Shown piece after piece: positions 11,874-20,805 of a stretch of DNA of 64,000 nt. Position numbers and translations under genes: made by a program. Every line of letters begins with the position of its first letter. Within the stretch, counting starts at the first letter, position 1. The notes below the pieces were generated by a model. It saw only the letters and a list, made by a program, of their open reading frames with translations. It was not told where the DNA came from and searched no databases. Origin of the DNA: Aurantiacibacter sp. MUD11 (GTDB lineage Bacteria; Pseudomonadota; Alphaproteobacteria; Sphingomonadales; Sphingomonadaceae); assembly GCF_026967575.1 (NCBI RefSeq), contig NZ_CP114054.1, forward strand, positions 434,001 to 498,000. Direction: 5' to 3'.

Positions 11874-13472
11874 ATGATCCGTAAATTCATGCGCGACAAG
11901 TTCGGGCAACTCGCCGGGTGCTCCAGCGGCAACGCCACCCTGCTGGTGGCGCTTGGCATGCCGGTCCTCATCGGCGGTGCCGGGCTCGGTGTCGATATGA
12001 CCCAATGGTACATGTGGAAGCGTGAATTGCAGTTCGCCGTCGACCAGGCGGCCGTGGCCGGTGCCTGGGCTCGCGCCGAAGCCGAGACCGAAGACACCTA
12101 TCAGACCCGCGCCGCCCAGGAATTTCAGGCGAACCTGTCGGTCACCGACGATTTCAACGCCGCGCCGACCATCCAGCTGGCGAACTTCGCCGGCGGCAGC
12201 AACAACTCGGTCGCCGTGTCCGCCACGGCGACGAAGGAATTGCCCTTCACCAGCTTCCTCACCGGCCGCACGGCGACGATCTACGCCTATGCGCAGGCTA
12301 CCTTCGAGGAAGGCGTGACCTTTACCAGCTGCCTGATCGCCATCGACGAAGACGACGAAGGCGCCATCACCATCGGCGGCAGCTCGGTGCTGACCGCCAG
12401 CTGCGGCCTTGCCGCGCTGTCGACCGACGACCTGTCGATCAAGGTGAACGGCAGCCCGACCGTCGACGCAGGCTGGATCCTTTCCGCCGGCGGTGTGGAC
12501 GAATGGTTCGAGCTGAACACCGACGACGTGATCATGGAGTACATGGACGGTCTCTACGATCCGTTTGCAAGCCTCAGCCCGCCCAACCCCACGGAATCGC
12601 AGATTTCGCGTACCTACAGCTGTACGGCCGAAAGCGACACGACCTATGCCGACGTGGAGATCCACACGGTCATCGACTATTCCTATTGGGAAGGTCCGAA
12701 CCGCAACAATGTCACGCCCTGGGCCGGCCCTGCCAGTCCCTTGGAGGACAGCGACGTTACCTCCAGTGACAACGACATCGTCGTGCCCAATGGCACGGTC
12801 GAAGGAACGACGGTTGAATCCGAGACGACCTGGAGCGACCTTGGCGGCACTGGCCAGAACAAGAAATGGCGTCGCCGTGACTTCGAGCGCACGACGACCT
12901 ATTCGGACGTGACCGTGGTCGATGGTGGCCAGGCAGGCAACGTCCGTCCGGGCACCTACACCAATATCCATATCGGCTGCGACACCGCTTTCGCGCCGGG
13001 CGTTTACAACATCGTGGGCGGCTCGCTGATCATCAACGGTCAGCACGAAGTGACCGGCGCGGGCGTGATGTTCGTCCTGTATGATGGCGCCTCGATCCAG
13101 ATCAACGGCGGGGCCGACATCAACCTGACAGCGATGACCGCTTCGGACCTGATCGCTGCCGGCCTCTCGCCCAGCGACGCCAACGAACTGGCCGGCATGC
13201 TGGTGTTCGAGGATCGTGACGGTCCGGGTGCAGGCACCAACGGCCACAGCATCAACGGCAACGCCGCCACGGTGTTGAACGGCACCATGTACTTCCCGAA
13301 CAGCGAAGTGTTCTTCGCCGGCACCGCGACGGTCACCAGCCAGTGCCTGATGATTGCATCGGCCAGGATTACCATCACCGGCACGACCGACATGGAAACC
13401 TTCTGCCCGGCGGATTCCAGTGAGGAAACCACCGTCGTCAGCACGGCTGCGAAAGTGAGGCTGGTCGCATGA
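11874..13472 (+). CDS. TadG-like protein, first gene of an orphan Tad-like operon
   Basis: 532 residues. The N-terminus carries the TadG-like anchor: a basic start, GNATLLVALGMPVLIGGAGLGVD, then WYMWKRELQFAVDQAAVAGA. The large C-terminal part is Thr/Asp/Gly-rich and looks extracytoplasmic, with four or more cysteines and beta-rich stretches such as VRPGTYTNIHIGCDTAFAPG. The start is ATG 11874 with AGGTG upstream. It overlaps the next gene by 4 bp (ATGA), the first of six head-to-tail genes. TadG proteins belong to Flp/Tad pilus systems; the exact role here is inferred. Confidence 0.82.
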   Translation: MIRKFMRDKFGQLAGCSSGNATLLVALGMPVLIGGAGLGVDMTQWYMWKRELQFAVDQAAVAGAWARAEAETEDTYQTRAAQEFQANLSVTDDFNAAPTIQLANFAGGSNNSVAVSATATKELPFTSFLTGRTATIYAYAQATFEEGVTFTSCLIAIDEDDEGAITIGGSSVLTASCGLAALSTDDLSIKVNGSPTVDAGWILSAGGVDEWFELNTDDVIMEYMDGLYDPFASLSPPNPTESQISRTYSCTAESDTTYADVEIHTVIDYSYWEGPNRNNVTPWAGPASPLEDSDVTSSDNDIVVPNGTVEGTTVESETTWSDLGGTGQNKKWRRRDFERTTTYSDVTVVDGGQAGNVRPGTYTNIHIGCDTAFAPGVYNIVGGSLIINGQHEVTGAGVMFVLYDGASIQINGGADINLTAMTASDLIAAGLSPSDANELAGMLVFEDRDGPGAGTNGHSINGNAATVLNGTMYFPNSEVFFAGTATVTSQCLMIASARITITGTTDMETFCPADSSEETTVVSTAAKVRLVA

Positions 13473-13966
13473 TGAACGCCCTCGCCCGTTTCTGCCGCAT
13501 CCGTGGCGACGACCGTGGCTCGATGGCCATCGAGACCGCCTTTGTCGCGCCGGTCCTGCTGATCCTGGCCCTCGGCGGGTTCGAGGTCAGCACCATGGTT
13601 GCCCGCCAGACCGAACTGCAGAGCGCGGCCGCCGAAGCTGCGGCAGTCGTGCGCGCCGCCGCGCCGGAAACCTCCAACGAGCGCAACACGGTGCGTGATA
13701 TCCTGGCGACTTCGCTTTGCGGCAGCACGGATCCCACCATCGTCGAGGGGGCCGCAACCTGTGGCACGGTGTCCGTCGCGGTTACGCCGACCTATCGCTG
13801 CGGCACCTCGACCGCTTACACCAATACCGCCGACAGCTGCGGCAGCGTGACCGAATACAAGTTCATCCTGCTCGAAATCGAAGACCGCTACGACCCGATC
13901 TGGACCGAATGGGGCGTCGGCGCCGGTTTCGACTACTACGTCAGCCGCACCGTGCAGATCGGATAA
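13469..13966 (+). CDS. TadE-like pseudopilin
   Basis: 165 residues. The N-terminus has the TadE signature DRGSMAIETAFVAPVLLILALGGFEV: glycine then a hydrophobic helix with Glu at position +5, the form cut by TadV/CpaA-type prepilin peptidases. The helix continues into LQSAAAEAAAVVRAA. The C-terminal domain has four cysteines around CGTVSVAVTPTYRCG. ATG 13469 overlaps the stop of the preceding gene (a second ATG follows at 13472). Confidence 0.85.
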   Translation: MMNALARFCRIRGDDRGSMAIETAFVAPVLLILALGGFEVSTMVARQTELQSAAAEAAAVVRAAAPETSNERNTVRDILATSLCGSTDPTIVEGAATCGTVSVAVTPTYRCGTSTAYTNTADSCGSVTEYKFILLEIEDRYDPIWTEWGVGAGFDYYVSRTVQIG

Positions 13967-13971
13967 CCGCC

Positions 13972-14415
13972 ATGCAGCGTATCCCTACCCTCCTCCAGCA
14001 ATTGCGCCGTGACGAAACCGGAGCAATGGCGATCGAATTCGGCCTGCTGGGCCCGGCCCTGCTGCTGATGCTGATGGGTGTGCTGCAGGTCGGCATTGCC
14101 ATGCAGAACTACAATGCGCTGCGCAGCCTTTCGGCTGACGTCGCGCGTTATGCCATGGTGCAATACCAGACCGGCAACGACCTGACGAACTCGCAGATCG
14201 AGACCTTTGCCGAGAACCATGCGCTGGGCGCGCCCTACCTGCTCGACCAGAACCGCTTCAATGCCGACGTGGACACGGCCACCAACCAGCGCGTGAACGG
14301 CGCCCGCGAGTTGTCGATTACGGTTTCGTACCAGATCGACAGCCTGCTCAGCTTCGCCGGGATCGAATTTCCCTTCGTTCGCTACACCCGGCCGATCTTC
14401 CTGCTCGAGGAATAG
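13972..14415 (+). CDS. TadE-like pseudopilin
   Basis: 147 residues from ATG 13972, 5 bp after the previous gene. The processing-type N-terminus is DETGAMAIEFGLLGPALLLM, with Gly(-1) and Glu(+5) and a hydrophobic helix. The C-terminal part (YQIDSLLSFAGIEFPFVRYTRPIFLLEE) is typical of short TadE proteins. The longer open frame upstream is in the preceding gene and not used. The next gene starts 84 bp later with its own AGGGGA ribosome site. Confidence 0.85.
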   Translation: MQRIPTLLQQLRRDETGAMAIEFGLLGPALLLMLMGVLQVGIAMQNYNALRSLSADVARYAMVQYQTGNDLTNSQIETFAENHALGAPYLLDQNRFNADVDTATNQRVNGARELSITVSYQIDSLLSFAGIEFPFVRYTRPIFLLEE

Positions 14416-14499
14416 GCCGGGCACCGCCAATGCGCGGCTTGCCGGGAATCATGAATATCTTAACCCTGGCTGGTAACGCCGGCCTTAGGGGAAGCCTCT

Positions 14500-16443
14500 A
14501 TGGCAGGATACGTGAGCGCCCTGATTCCCTCGCTGCGCGAGCCTGCCTCGCGTTTCCTGAAACGCCTCGCGCGTAACAGTGCGGGTAACGTCGCTGCCAT
14601 GCTGGCCGCGGCGCTGTTTCCGTTGCTGGCGCTGATTGGCGGCGGGGTGGACATGGGGCGCGGATATCTCGCTCATTCACGGCTCCAGCAGGCCTGCGAT
14701 GCCGGCGTGCTGGCCGCCCGCCAACGGCTGGGTTCCAGCGTCGCCGTGGACGGAGTGGTGCCAGAGGACGTCGCAGCCACCGGCCAGCGCTTCTTCAACA
14801 TCAATTTCCGCAACGGCGTTTACGGTACGGAGAACCGCGCGTTCCAGATGACGCTGGAGGAGAACTTCGCGATTTCCGGTGAAGCCCGTGTCGACGTGCC
14901 GACCACGCTGATGCAGGTGTTCGGGCACGAGACAATGGACATTGTCGTCGACTGCGAGGCGATCCTGAACTTCAGCGACCTCGACGTGATGATGGTGCTG
15001 GACGTTACCGGCTCCATGCGCCGCAGAAATCCGGGCGACAGCCTGTCGCGGCTCGACTCCGTGAAGGCGGTTATCCGCCGGTTCCACGCGCAGATCGAGG
15101 CCAGCAAGGCCGCAGGGACAGAGATCCGCTACGGCTTCGTGCCCTATGCCGCCAACGTCAACGTGGGCGGGCTGCTGCGCGACGAATGGATGGTGGACAG
15201 CTGGACCTACCAGGGCCGCGAGGACACGGGCGTCACGATCCCGAACGAGGAGTTGGGGCGCACCTACACGCGCAACTGGCGCTACGTTTCGGGTCAACGC
15301 TCGAACTGGACGACGGTCAGCACATATGCCGCCACCTGGGTGGAATCGAGCAGTGTCGATAGCTCCGGGTACTATCGGTGCGCGGGCGGACAACCTCAGA
15401 ACCAGTGGTCCTATACTGAGAGCGAGACCGGGGATCCCCGGCAGGAAGTCCAGGGCGATCCGGAGGCCGTGCTGTTCATCACGCCGATGGAGCGGGTGAT
15501 GAACGGCACGCGCTATCGCACAACGCGTAGCGGCACCACCTGCCAGGTGCAGGCGCAGACCGACACGAATTACGTGCAAACTTACGAACAGGTCCGCGAA
15601 GTGCCGAACTTCGACCGGCCGATGTGGCTCTACACCCCCGTGACGCGCGACGTCAGCAACTGGCGTTCGGAAGTTGGCGGCTGCATCGAGGAACGCGATA
15701 CCTACCAGATCACCGACTATGCGAATGTCGATTTCAGCCGCGCGCTGGACCTGGATATCGACCTGGTGCCGCAGGCCGGCAACCCCTCGACCCAGTGGCG
15801 CCCGCGCTATCCTGACGAGATCTACATCCGCCGGATCGAGACCAACGGCAGCGGCGATTTCGACACGCGCGACCATCGCACCACCAAGGAGTATGTGGCG
15901 CCGGGCAACTACTGGTTCTCGGATTGTCCTCCCGCCGCGCGCAAGCTGGACGAAATGGATGCCGACGAACTCGACTCCTATCTCGCTACGCTGCACGCCA
16001 ATGGGGCAACCTATCACGATATCGGCATGATCTGGGGTGGGCGGCTGATCTCCCCCACGGGCATCTTCGCCTCCGAGAATGCCGACCCGGCCACCGGCGC
16101 GCGCAGCCGTCACCTGATCTGGATGACCGATGGGCAGACCGAGCCTTACGATCTTTCCTATGGCACCTACGGGGTCGATGGCCTCGACCAGCGTCGGTGG
16201 GATCCTGATGATTCCAGCATCACGCTGACGGAAACGATCGAGAACCGCTTTTCCGTGGCTTGCGACCAGGTGAAGAACCGCAATGTCACGGTCTGGGTGG
16301 TTGCCTTCGGCACGTCGCTGACCGATCTGATGACCCAGTGTGCGGGTGAAGGGCATTATTTCCAGGCATCCAATGCCGCAGAGCTGAACGCGGCTTTCGA
16401 GGCAATTGCCAGGTCGATCAGCGAGCTGAGGATTTCGAACTGA
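14500..16443 (+). CDS. TadG-like protein with von Willebrand factor A domain
   Basis: 647 residues. The TadG-type N-terminal anchor is GNVAAMLAAALFPLLALIGG followed by VDMGRGYLAHSRLQQACDAG. From about residue 165 there is a VWA domain: DLDVMMVLDVTGSMRRRN, with a D-x-T-G-S metal site in place of the usual DxSxS, then an Asp/Tyr-rich insertion of roughly 300 residues, and a VWA end (RHLIWMTDGQTEPYD; NVTVWVVAFGTSLTDLM; YFQASNAAELNAAFEAIARSI). VWA-bearing TadG proteins are thought to be adhesive or tip-like surface proteins. The stop shares one base with the next start (TGATG). Confidence 0.88.
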   Translation: MAGYVSALIPSLREPASRFLKRLARNSAGNVAAMLAAALFPLLALIGGGVDMGRGYLAHSRLQQACDAGVLAARQRLGSSVAVDGVVPEDVAATGQRFFNINFRNGVYGTENRAFQMTLEENFAISGEARVDVPTTLMQVFGHETMDIVVDCEAILNFSDLDVMMVLDVTGSMRRRNPGDSLSRLDSVKAVIRRFHAQIEASKAAGTEIRYGFVPYAANVNVGGLLRDEWMVDSWTYQGREDTGVTIPNEELGRTYTRNWRYVSGQRSNWTTVSTYAATWVESSSVDSSGYYRCAGGQPQNQWSYTESETGDPRQEVQGDPEAVLFITPMERVMNGTRYRTTRSGTTCQVQAQTDTNYVQTYEQVREVPNFDRPMWLYTPVTRDVSNWRSEVGGCIEERDTYQITDYANVDFSRALDLDIDLVPQAGNPSTQWRPRYPDEIYIRRIETNGSGDFDTRDHRTTKEYVAPGNYWFSDCPPAARKLDEMDADELDSYLATLHANGATYHDIGMIWGGRLISPTGIFASENADPATGARSRHLIWMTDGQTEPYDLSYGTYGVDGLDQRRWDPDDSSITLTETIENRFSVACDQVKNRNVTVWVVAFGTSLTDLMTQCAGEGHYFQASNAAELNAAFEAIARSISELRISN

Positions 16444-17033
16444 TGCGCGCGCTGGCTCTCCAATTGGTCCGCGACGACGAGGGCGTGACGGTAGCCGAGT
16501 TCGCGCTGCTGGCCCCGGTGCTGTGCATGACGCTGATGGGGCTGTTCGACCTGACCTACAATTTCTACGCCGATACGATGATCGAAGGCGCAGTGCAGGA
16601 AGCCGCCCGCGATTCCACCATCGAAGGCTATGCCACCAATCCTGCCGCGCTGGACCGGGCGGTGGAGCGCGCGGTGCATAACGTTGTGCCCGGCGCGACG
16701 CTCAGCTTCAGCCGCAAGGCCTACACCAACTACATCGACATCGGCGAACCGGAGGAGTTCACCGACACAAACAGCGACGGCACCTGCAACGACAACGAGC
16801 CGTTCGAGGATTCCAACGGCAATGGCCAGTGGGACCAGGACCGGTCCAAGTCCGGCAGCAGCGGCGCCCGCGATGCGGTGCTGTACGAGGTTTCGGCGAC
16901 TTTCGACCGCGCCTTCCCCCTCCCGAGCCTGTTGGCCATGGACCCGGAAGTGACGGTGCGGGCGACCACGGTCTTGCGTAACCAGCCCTACAGCCTGCAG
17001 GACACCTCGGTGCGCGTGGGGAATTGCCTATGA
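16443..17033 (+). CDS. TadE-like pseudopilin
   Basis: 196 residues, coupled to the gene before by TGATG and to the one after by ATGA. The N-terminus is DDEGVTVAEFALLAPVLCMT with Gly(-1)/Glu(+5), followed by MGLFDLTYNFYADTMIEGAVQEAARD. An acidic, Asn-rich middle segment (TDTNSDGTCNDNEPFEDSNG) resembles a calcium-binding loop; whether it binds metal is not known. Confidence 0.83.
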   Translation: MRALALQLVRDDEGVTVAEFALLAPVLCMTLMGLFDLTYNFYADTMIEGAVQEAARDSTIEGYATNPAALDRAVERAVHNVVPGATLSFSRKAYTNYIDIGEPEEFTDTNSDGTCNDNEPFEDSNGNGQWDQDRSKSGSSGARDAVLYEVSATFDRAFPLPSLLAMDPEVTVRATTVLRNQPYSLQDTSVRVGNCL

Positions 17034-17728
17034 TGCTCGCCCTCCCCCGCATGCTGCGCCGTCTTGCCCGGCATAGCTCCGGCGTGGCGATGACCGAGTT
17101 CGCGCTGGTGTTCCCGTTCCTGCTCGGCCTCGGCCTGATGGGCATGGAAACGGCCAATCGCGTGCTGGTGCAGATGAAGGTGTCGCAGCTCGCCAGCCAG
17201 ATTGCCGACAACGCGGCACGGATCGGTGAACAGTCGATGCTGGAAGACCGCAAGATCTACGAAGGCGACATCAACGACCTGTTCTACGGTGCGCACCTGC
17301 AGGGCGGCCAGAGCATCGATCTTTACGAACATGGCCGCGTCATCCTGAGCAGTCTCGAAGTGGTCCCCGGCACCGACGGCCAGCAATACATCCATTGGCA
17401 ACGCTGCGTGGGCAACAAGGAAGTCAACAGCTCCTACGGCGTCGAAGGGGATGGCAGGAATACAGATGACTTCCCCGGCATGGGACCAGCCGGAGAGGAG
17501 GTTATCGCCTTCGATGACGAGGCAGTGATGTTCGTGGAGATCAGCTACGACTACCAGTCGCTGATCGGTGCGCCATTCACCTTCAATGACGGCACCATCC
17601 ACGTCATCGCCAGCTATCCCGTGCGTGCCGATCGGGACCTGACGCAGATCTACCAGCACGACCAGTCGAACCCCGACCCGATGGCGGAGTGCAGCGCCTA
17701 CGGCGGCATCAACTACGCGACCGGCTGA
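17030..17728 (+). CDS. TadE-like pseudopilin, last gene of the Tad-like operon
   Basis: 232 residues from ATG 17030 in an ATGA overlap; a second ATG at 17033 is equally possible, and the TTG at 17024 is less so. The N-terminus SSGVAMTEFALVFPFLLGLG has Gly(-1)/Glu(+5). The helix extends through MGMETANRVLVQMKVSQLASQIADNAARI. The C-terminal domain is soluble and ends in two to three Cys-containing turns (QRCVGNKEV; AECSAYGG). The gene converges on pdhB with an 18-bp gap. Confidence 0.83.
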   Translation: MMLALPRMLRRLARHSSGVAMTEFALVFPFLLGLGLMGMETANRVLVQMKVSQLASQIADNAARIGEQSMLEDRKIYEGDINDLFYGAHLQGGQSIDLYEHGRVILSSLEVVPGTDGQQYIHWQRCVGNKEVNSSYGVEGDGRNTDDFPGMGPAGEEVIAFDDEAVMFVEISYDYQSLIGAPFTFNDGTIHVIASYPVRADRDLTQIYQHDQSNPDPMAECSAYGGINYATG

Positions 17729-17746
17729 GCCGGCCGCGCAACTGCA

Positions 17747-19111
17747 TCAATCCTTGTAGGTCACCTTGCGGCAGGCGACGACGACCTTGTCCTTGTCGAT
17801 CAGCGCCAGCTTTTCGAGGTTCGCCGCATAGGGCAGCGGCACGTCCTCGTTGCACACGCGCAGCACCGGTGCGTCGAGGTGGTCGAAGCCTTCCTCCATG
17901 CACACGGCGATCACTTCGGAAGCGATCGAACAGGTCGGCCAGCCCTCTTCGGCAATGACCAGGCGGTTGGTCTTGGCCAGGCTTTCGAGGATCGTCGCGG
18001 TGTCGAGCGGACGCAGCGTGCGCAGGTCGATCACCTCGGCGTCGATACCCTGTTCCGCCAGTTCCTCGGCGGCTTCCAGGGCCACGCCCACGGCGATGGA
18101 ATAGGCCACGATGGTGACGTCGGAACCCTCGCGCATGATGCGCGCCTTGCCGATCGGCAGGACATGGTCGTCGAGCTGGGCCACTTCGAAGCTCTGGCCG
18201 TAGACCAGCTCGTTCTCGAGGAAGACCACCGGATCGTCCGAACGGATGGCGGCTTTCATCAGGCCCTTCGCGTCAGACGCGTCATAGGGGGCGATCACGA
18301 TAAGGCCCGGCACGCTGGCGTACCACGGACCGTAGTTCTGGCTGTGCTGTGCGCCGACACGGCTGGCCGCGCCGTTGGGGCCGCGGAACACTACCGGGCA
18401 ACGCATCTGGCCGCCAGACATGTAATTGGTCTTGGCCGCCGAGTTGATGATGTGGTCGATCGCCTGCATGGCGAAGTTGAAGGTCATGAACTCGACGATC
18501 GGACGCAGGCCGCCCATGGCCGCGCCAGTGCCGATGCCGGCAAAGCCGTACTCGGTAATCGGCGTGTCGATCACGCGCTTCGGGCCGAATTCGTCGAGCA
18601 GGCCCTGGGTCACCTTGTAGGCGCCTTGGTACTCGGCAACTTCCTCACCCATCACGAACACGCGTTCGTCGCGGCGCATTTCTTCGGCCATGCCGTCGCG
18701 CAGGGCCTCGCGCACCGTCAGCTTCACCATATTGGTGCCTGCGGGGATATCCGGGTCTGCAGCGCGTTCCTTCGCGGCGGGCTTCTCGGCTGCAGCGGCA
18801 GCAGGTGCTTCCGGCGCGGCTTCGGCAGCTTCCGGGGCAGCCGCGGGGGCTGCGTCGGACACGTCCTCCCCCTCACCTGCCAGGATGGCGATGACCGTGC
18901 CGACCTTCACCTCTTCGGTTCCCTCGGGAACCAGGATCTTGCCGACGGTGCCTTCGTCGATGGATTCGAATTCCATCGTCGCCTTGTCGGTCTCGATCTC
19001 GGCCAGCACGTCGCCGGCGGAAACCGTATCGCCTTCCTTCACCAGCCACTTGGCCAGCGTGCCCTCTTCCATGGTGGGCGAGAGGGCGGGCATCTTGAGT
19101 TCGATAGCCAT
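17747..19111 (-). CDS. pdhB: Pyruvate dehydrogenase E1 beta subunit with N-terminal lipoyl domain
   Basis: 454 residues; with PdhA it forms the heterotetrameric E1 that decarboxylates pyruvate. Residues 1-80 are a biotinyl/lipoyl domain with the modifiable Lys43 in [10 protein letters not shown], followed by an Ala/Pro/Glu-rich swinging linker (about 80-122) and then the E1-beta transketolase fold starting at [17 protein letters not shown]. This lipoyl fusion is common in alphaproteobacteria. ATG 19111 has GGAG upstream and follows the pdhA stop by 3 bp, so the two are co-translated. E2 and E3 are not in the window. Confidence 0.97.
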   Translation of the reverse strand: MAIELKMPALSPTMEEGTLAKWLVKEGDTVSAGDVLAEIETDKATMEFESIDEGTVGKILVPEGTEEVKVGTVIAILAGEGEDVSDAAPAAAPEAAEAAPEAPAAAAAEKPAAKERAADPDIPAGTNMVKLTVREALRDGMAEEMRRDERVFVMGEEVAEYQGAYKVTQGLLDEFGPKRVIDTPITEYGFAGIGTGAAMGGLRPIVEFMTFNFAMQAIDHIINSAAKTNYMSGGQMRCPVVFRGPNGAASRVGAQHSQNYGPWYASVPGLIVIAPYDASDAKGLMKAAIRSDDPVVFLENELVYGQSFEVAQLDDHVLPIGKARIMREGSDVTIVAYSIAVGVALEAAEELAEQGIDAEVIDLRTLRPLDTATILESLAKTNRLVIAEEGWPTCSIASEVIAVCMEEGFDHLDAPVLRVCNEDVPLPYAANLEKLALIDKDKVVVACRKVTYKD

Positions 19112-19114
19112 CGA

Positions 19115-20218
19115 TCAATACTCCCCGACCAGGACTTCGGTGTAGAGTTCGCTCGCATCGGGCTCGGGAGAGCTTTCGGCGAAGTCGGCGGCTTCGGAAA
19201 CCTGGGCGCGAATGGCCTTGTCGATCTCTTTCAACTTGTCCTCGTCAATACCGGCGGCGCCAAGATCCTTCTTCACGCGCTCGATCGGGTCGTTCTTCTC
19301 ACGCTGGTCCTGCACTTCCTCGCGCGTCCGGTACTTGGCCGGATCGGACATGGAGTGACCGCGATAGCGATAGGTGTTGCATTCCATCAGCACCGGGCCG
19401 TTGCCGTCGCGCACGTGCTTGAAGGCGATTTCGGCAGCCTGGCGCACTTCCAGCACGTCCATCCCGTTCACGTCCATGCCGGGGATGCGGAAGGCCGTGC
19501 CGCGGCGGTAGAACTCGGTCTCCGCGCTGGAGCGCTTCACCGCCGTGCCCATGGCGTACTGGTTGTTCTCCACCACGAAGACGATCGGCAGGTTCCACAG
19601 CGCGGCCATGTTGAAGGTCTCGTAGACCTGGCCCTGGTTGGCCGCACCGTCACCGAAGTAGGCGAGGCACAGGCCCCCGTCCTCGTTATACTGGTGCGCG
19701 AGGGCAAGGCCGCCACCCAGCGCGACCTGCGCGCCGACGATGCCGTGGCCGCCGTAGAACTTATGCTCGGTGCTGAACATGTGCATCGAGCCGCCCTTGC
19801 CCTTGGAGATGCCGGCAGCGCGGCCGGTCAGCTCGGCCATGATGACCTTCGGGTCGATACCGTAGGCCAGCATGTGGCCATGGTCGCGGTAGCCGGTGAT
19901 GACGCTGTCGCGGTCGTTGTCGAGCGCGGACTGCAGGCCGATGGCGACGGCTTCCTGGCCGATGTAGAGGTGGCAGAAACCGCCGATCAGGCCGAGGCCG
20001 TAAAGCTGGCCGGCTTTCTCCTCGAATCGACGGATGAGCAGCATCTGCTCGTAGAAGTGCATCAGCTCTTCAGCGCTGGCCTTGTAGCGTTTGCTCTTCT
20101 CCAGTGCGTCCTGCAGCGAGCGGAGCGCGAATTCCTCGCCGTTATCGCCCGAAGTTGCAGGGTTTTTCGCGGGTGCGCGCTTGCTTTTTCCGCTGGTGGA
20201 GCTGGAGGCTTTGGCCAA
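19115..20218 (-). CDS. pdhA: Pyruvate dehydrogenase E1 alpha subunit
   Basis: 367 residues. The thiamine-diphosphate motif runs from GDGAANQGQVYETFNMAALW to VVENNQYAMGT; the loop YRYRGHSMSDP corresponds to the region phosphorylated in mitochondrial E1. The start is TTG 20218 (TTGGCCAAAGCC); no in-frame ATG lies nearby. The first 30 residues are Lys/Ser-rich and probably disordered. Upstream at 20251-20272 is a perfect 8-bp hairpin in the leader. Operon order is pdhA-pdhB, with an ftsB-like gene upstream on the same strand. Confidence 0.97.
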   Translation of the reverse strand: MAKASSSTSGKSKRAPAKNPATSGDNGEEFALRSLQDALEKSKRYKASAEELMHFYEQMLLIRRFEEKAGQLYGLGLIGGFCHLYIGQEAVAIGLQSALDNDRDSVITGYRDHGHMLAYGIDPKVIMAELTGRAAGISKGKGGSMHMFSTEHKFYGGHGIVGAQVALGGGLALAHQYNEDGGLCLAYFGDGAANQGQVYETFNMAALWNLPIVFVVENNQYAMGTAVKRSSAETEFYRRGTAFRIPGMDVNGMDVLEVRQAAEIAFKHVRDGNGPVLMECNTYRYRGHSMSDPAKYRTREEVQDQREKNDPIERVKKDLGAAGIDEDKLKEIDKAIRAQVSEAADFAESSPEPDASELYTEVLVGEY

Positions 20219-20250
20219 GATGTCATCCCCAATTCTGGCGCCTTTGCGGC

Positions 20251-20272
20251 GCGGTTCGTGCTTGCGAACCGC
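20251..20272 (-). other. Hairpin in the pdhA leader
   Basis: GCGGTTCG / CGAACCGC, a perfect 8-bp stem with a 6-nt loop, 33 bp upstream of the pdhA TTG start. It has no T-tract in either direction, so it is more likely a leader structure or operator than a terminator. Confidence 0.4.
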
Positions 20273-20365
20273 CTATAGGCGCGGTTGCAGCGCGGTGGCA
20301 ACGCGACTTTTGGGCAATTTACCTATGCGGTGAAATTTGATTATGCGGCGTGCCGCAGAGGCAGC

Positions 20366-20686
20366 TCAGTCGATCGGTTCGAGCTCGACGACGAACTCGT
20401 CCGGGTGGGCCACATTGAGGTTATGGCGCACCAGTTCGTCGGCATAGTCGGCATCGACATTCTGCGGATCGAGCAGTGCGACGCGGTTGGCCAGTTCCGC
20501 CCGGCGCTCCTGCAATTGGGCGATGCGCGCCTCGTGCTCTTCGAGGCGCGACGAGTGTTCGCCCCAGGCGAGGATTCCGGAAGGGCCGATCAGGGCGAGA
20601 CCGCCGATCAACATCAGCACCAGCAGGGCGACAGTATTCACGATCCTTTCGCGAATGATGTCCCTGCGGTGAGCGAGTGCGTTCAT
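20366..20686 (-). CDS. FtsB/DivIC-like septum formation initiator
   Basis: 106 residues. One N-terminal membrane helix ([23 protein letters not shown]) is followed by a coiled coil ([25 protein letters not shown]) and a short tail, the FtsB/DivIC layout. In the divisome FtsB pairs with FtsL and FtsQ in the periplasm. The start is ATG 20686 ([14 protein letters not shown]); the longer frame to 20722 runs into the divergent hppD promoter region. A gene like this beside pdhA is common in sphingomonads. Confidence 0.85.
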   Translation of the reverse strand: MNALAHRRDIIRERIVNTVALLVLMLIGGLALIGPSGILAWGEHSSRLEEHEARIAQLQERRAELANRVALLDPQNVDADYADELVRHNLNVAHPDEFVVELEPID

Positions 20687-20769
20687 GGTTAACCTTGAAT
20701 CACAAAGCCCCTGCCGATTCAAGCGGATTCGGTGGAAAGCTTCCGAACAGTCGACAGGCCGATTGGCTG

Positions 20770-20798
20770 TTGCGTGAAAATCGCAAACAGGTTACATA
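20770..20798 (+). promoter_or_regulatory. Candidate hppD promoter placing the transcript start at the ATG
   Basis: TTGCGT, 17-bp spacer, TACATA. The -10-like hexamer ends 7 bp before the hppD ATG, so the predicted transcript would begin at or within a base or two of the start codon. No Shine-Dalgarno sequence at normal spacing is seen. Confidence 0.35.
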
Positions 20799-20805
20799 TG
20801 AAACT

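Noticed and set aside
17879..20278. 799-codon open frame antisense to pdhA-pdhB
   Set aside because: It spans two certain genes on the other strand and has shadow composition.
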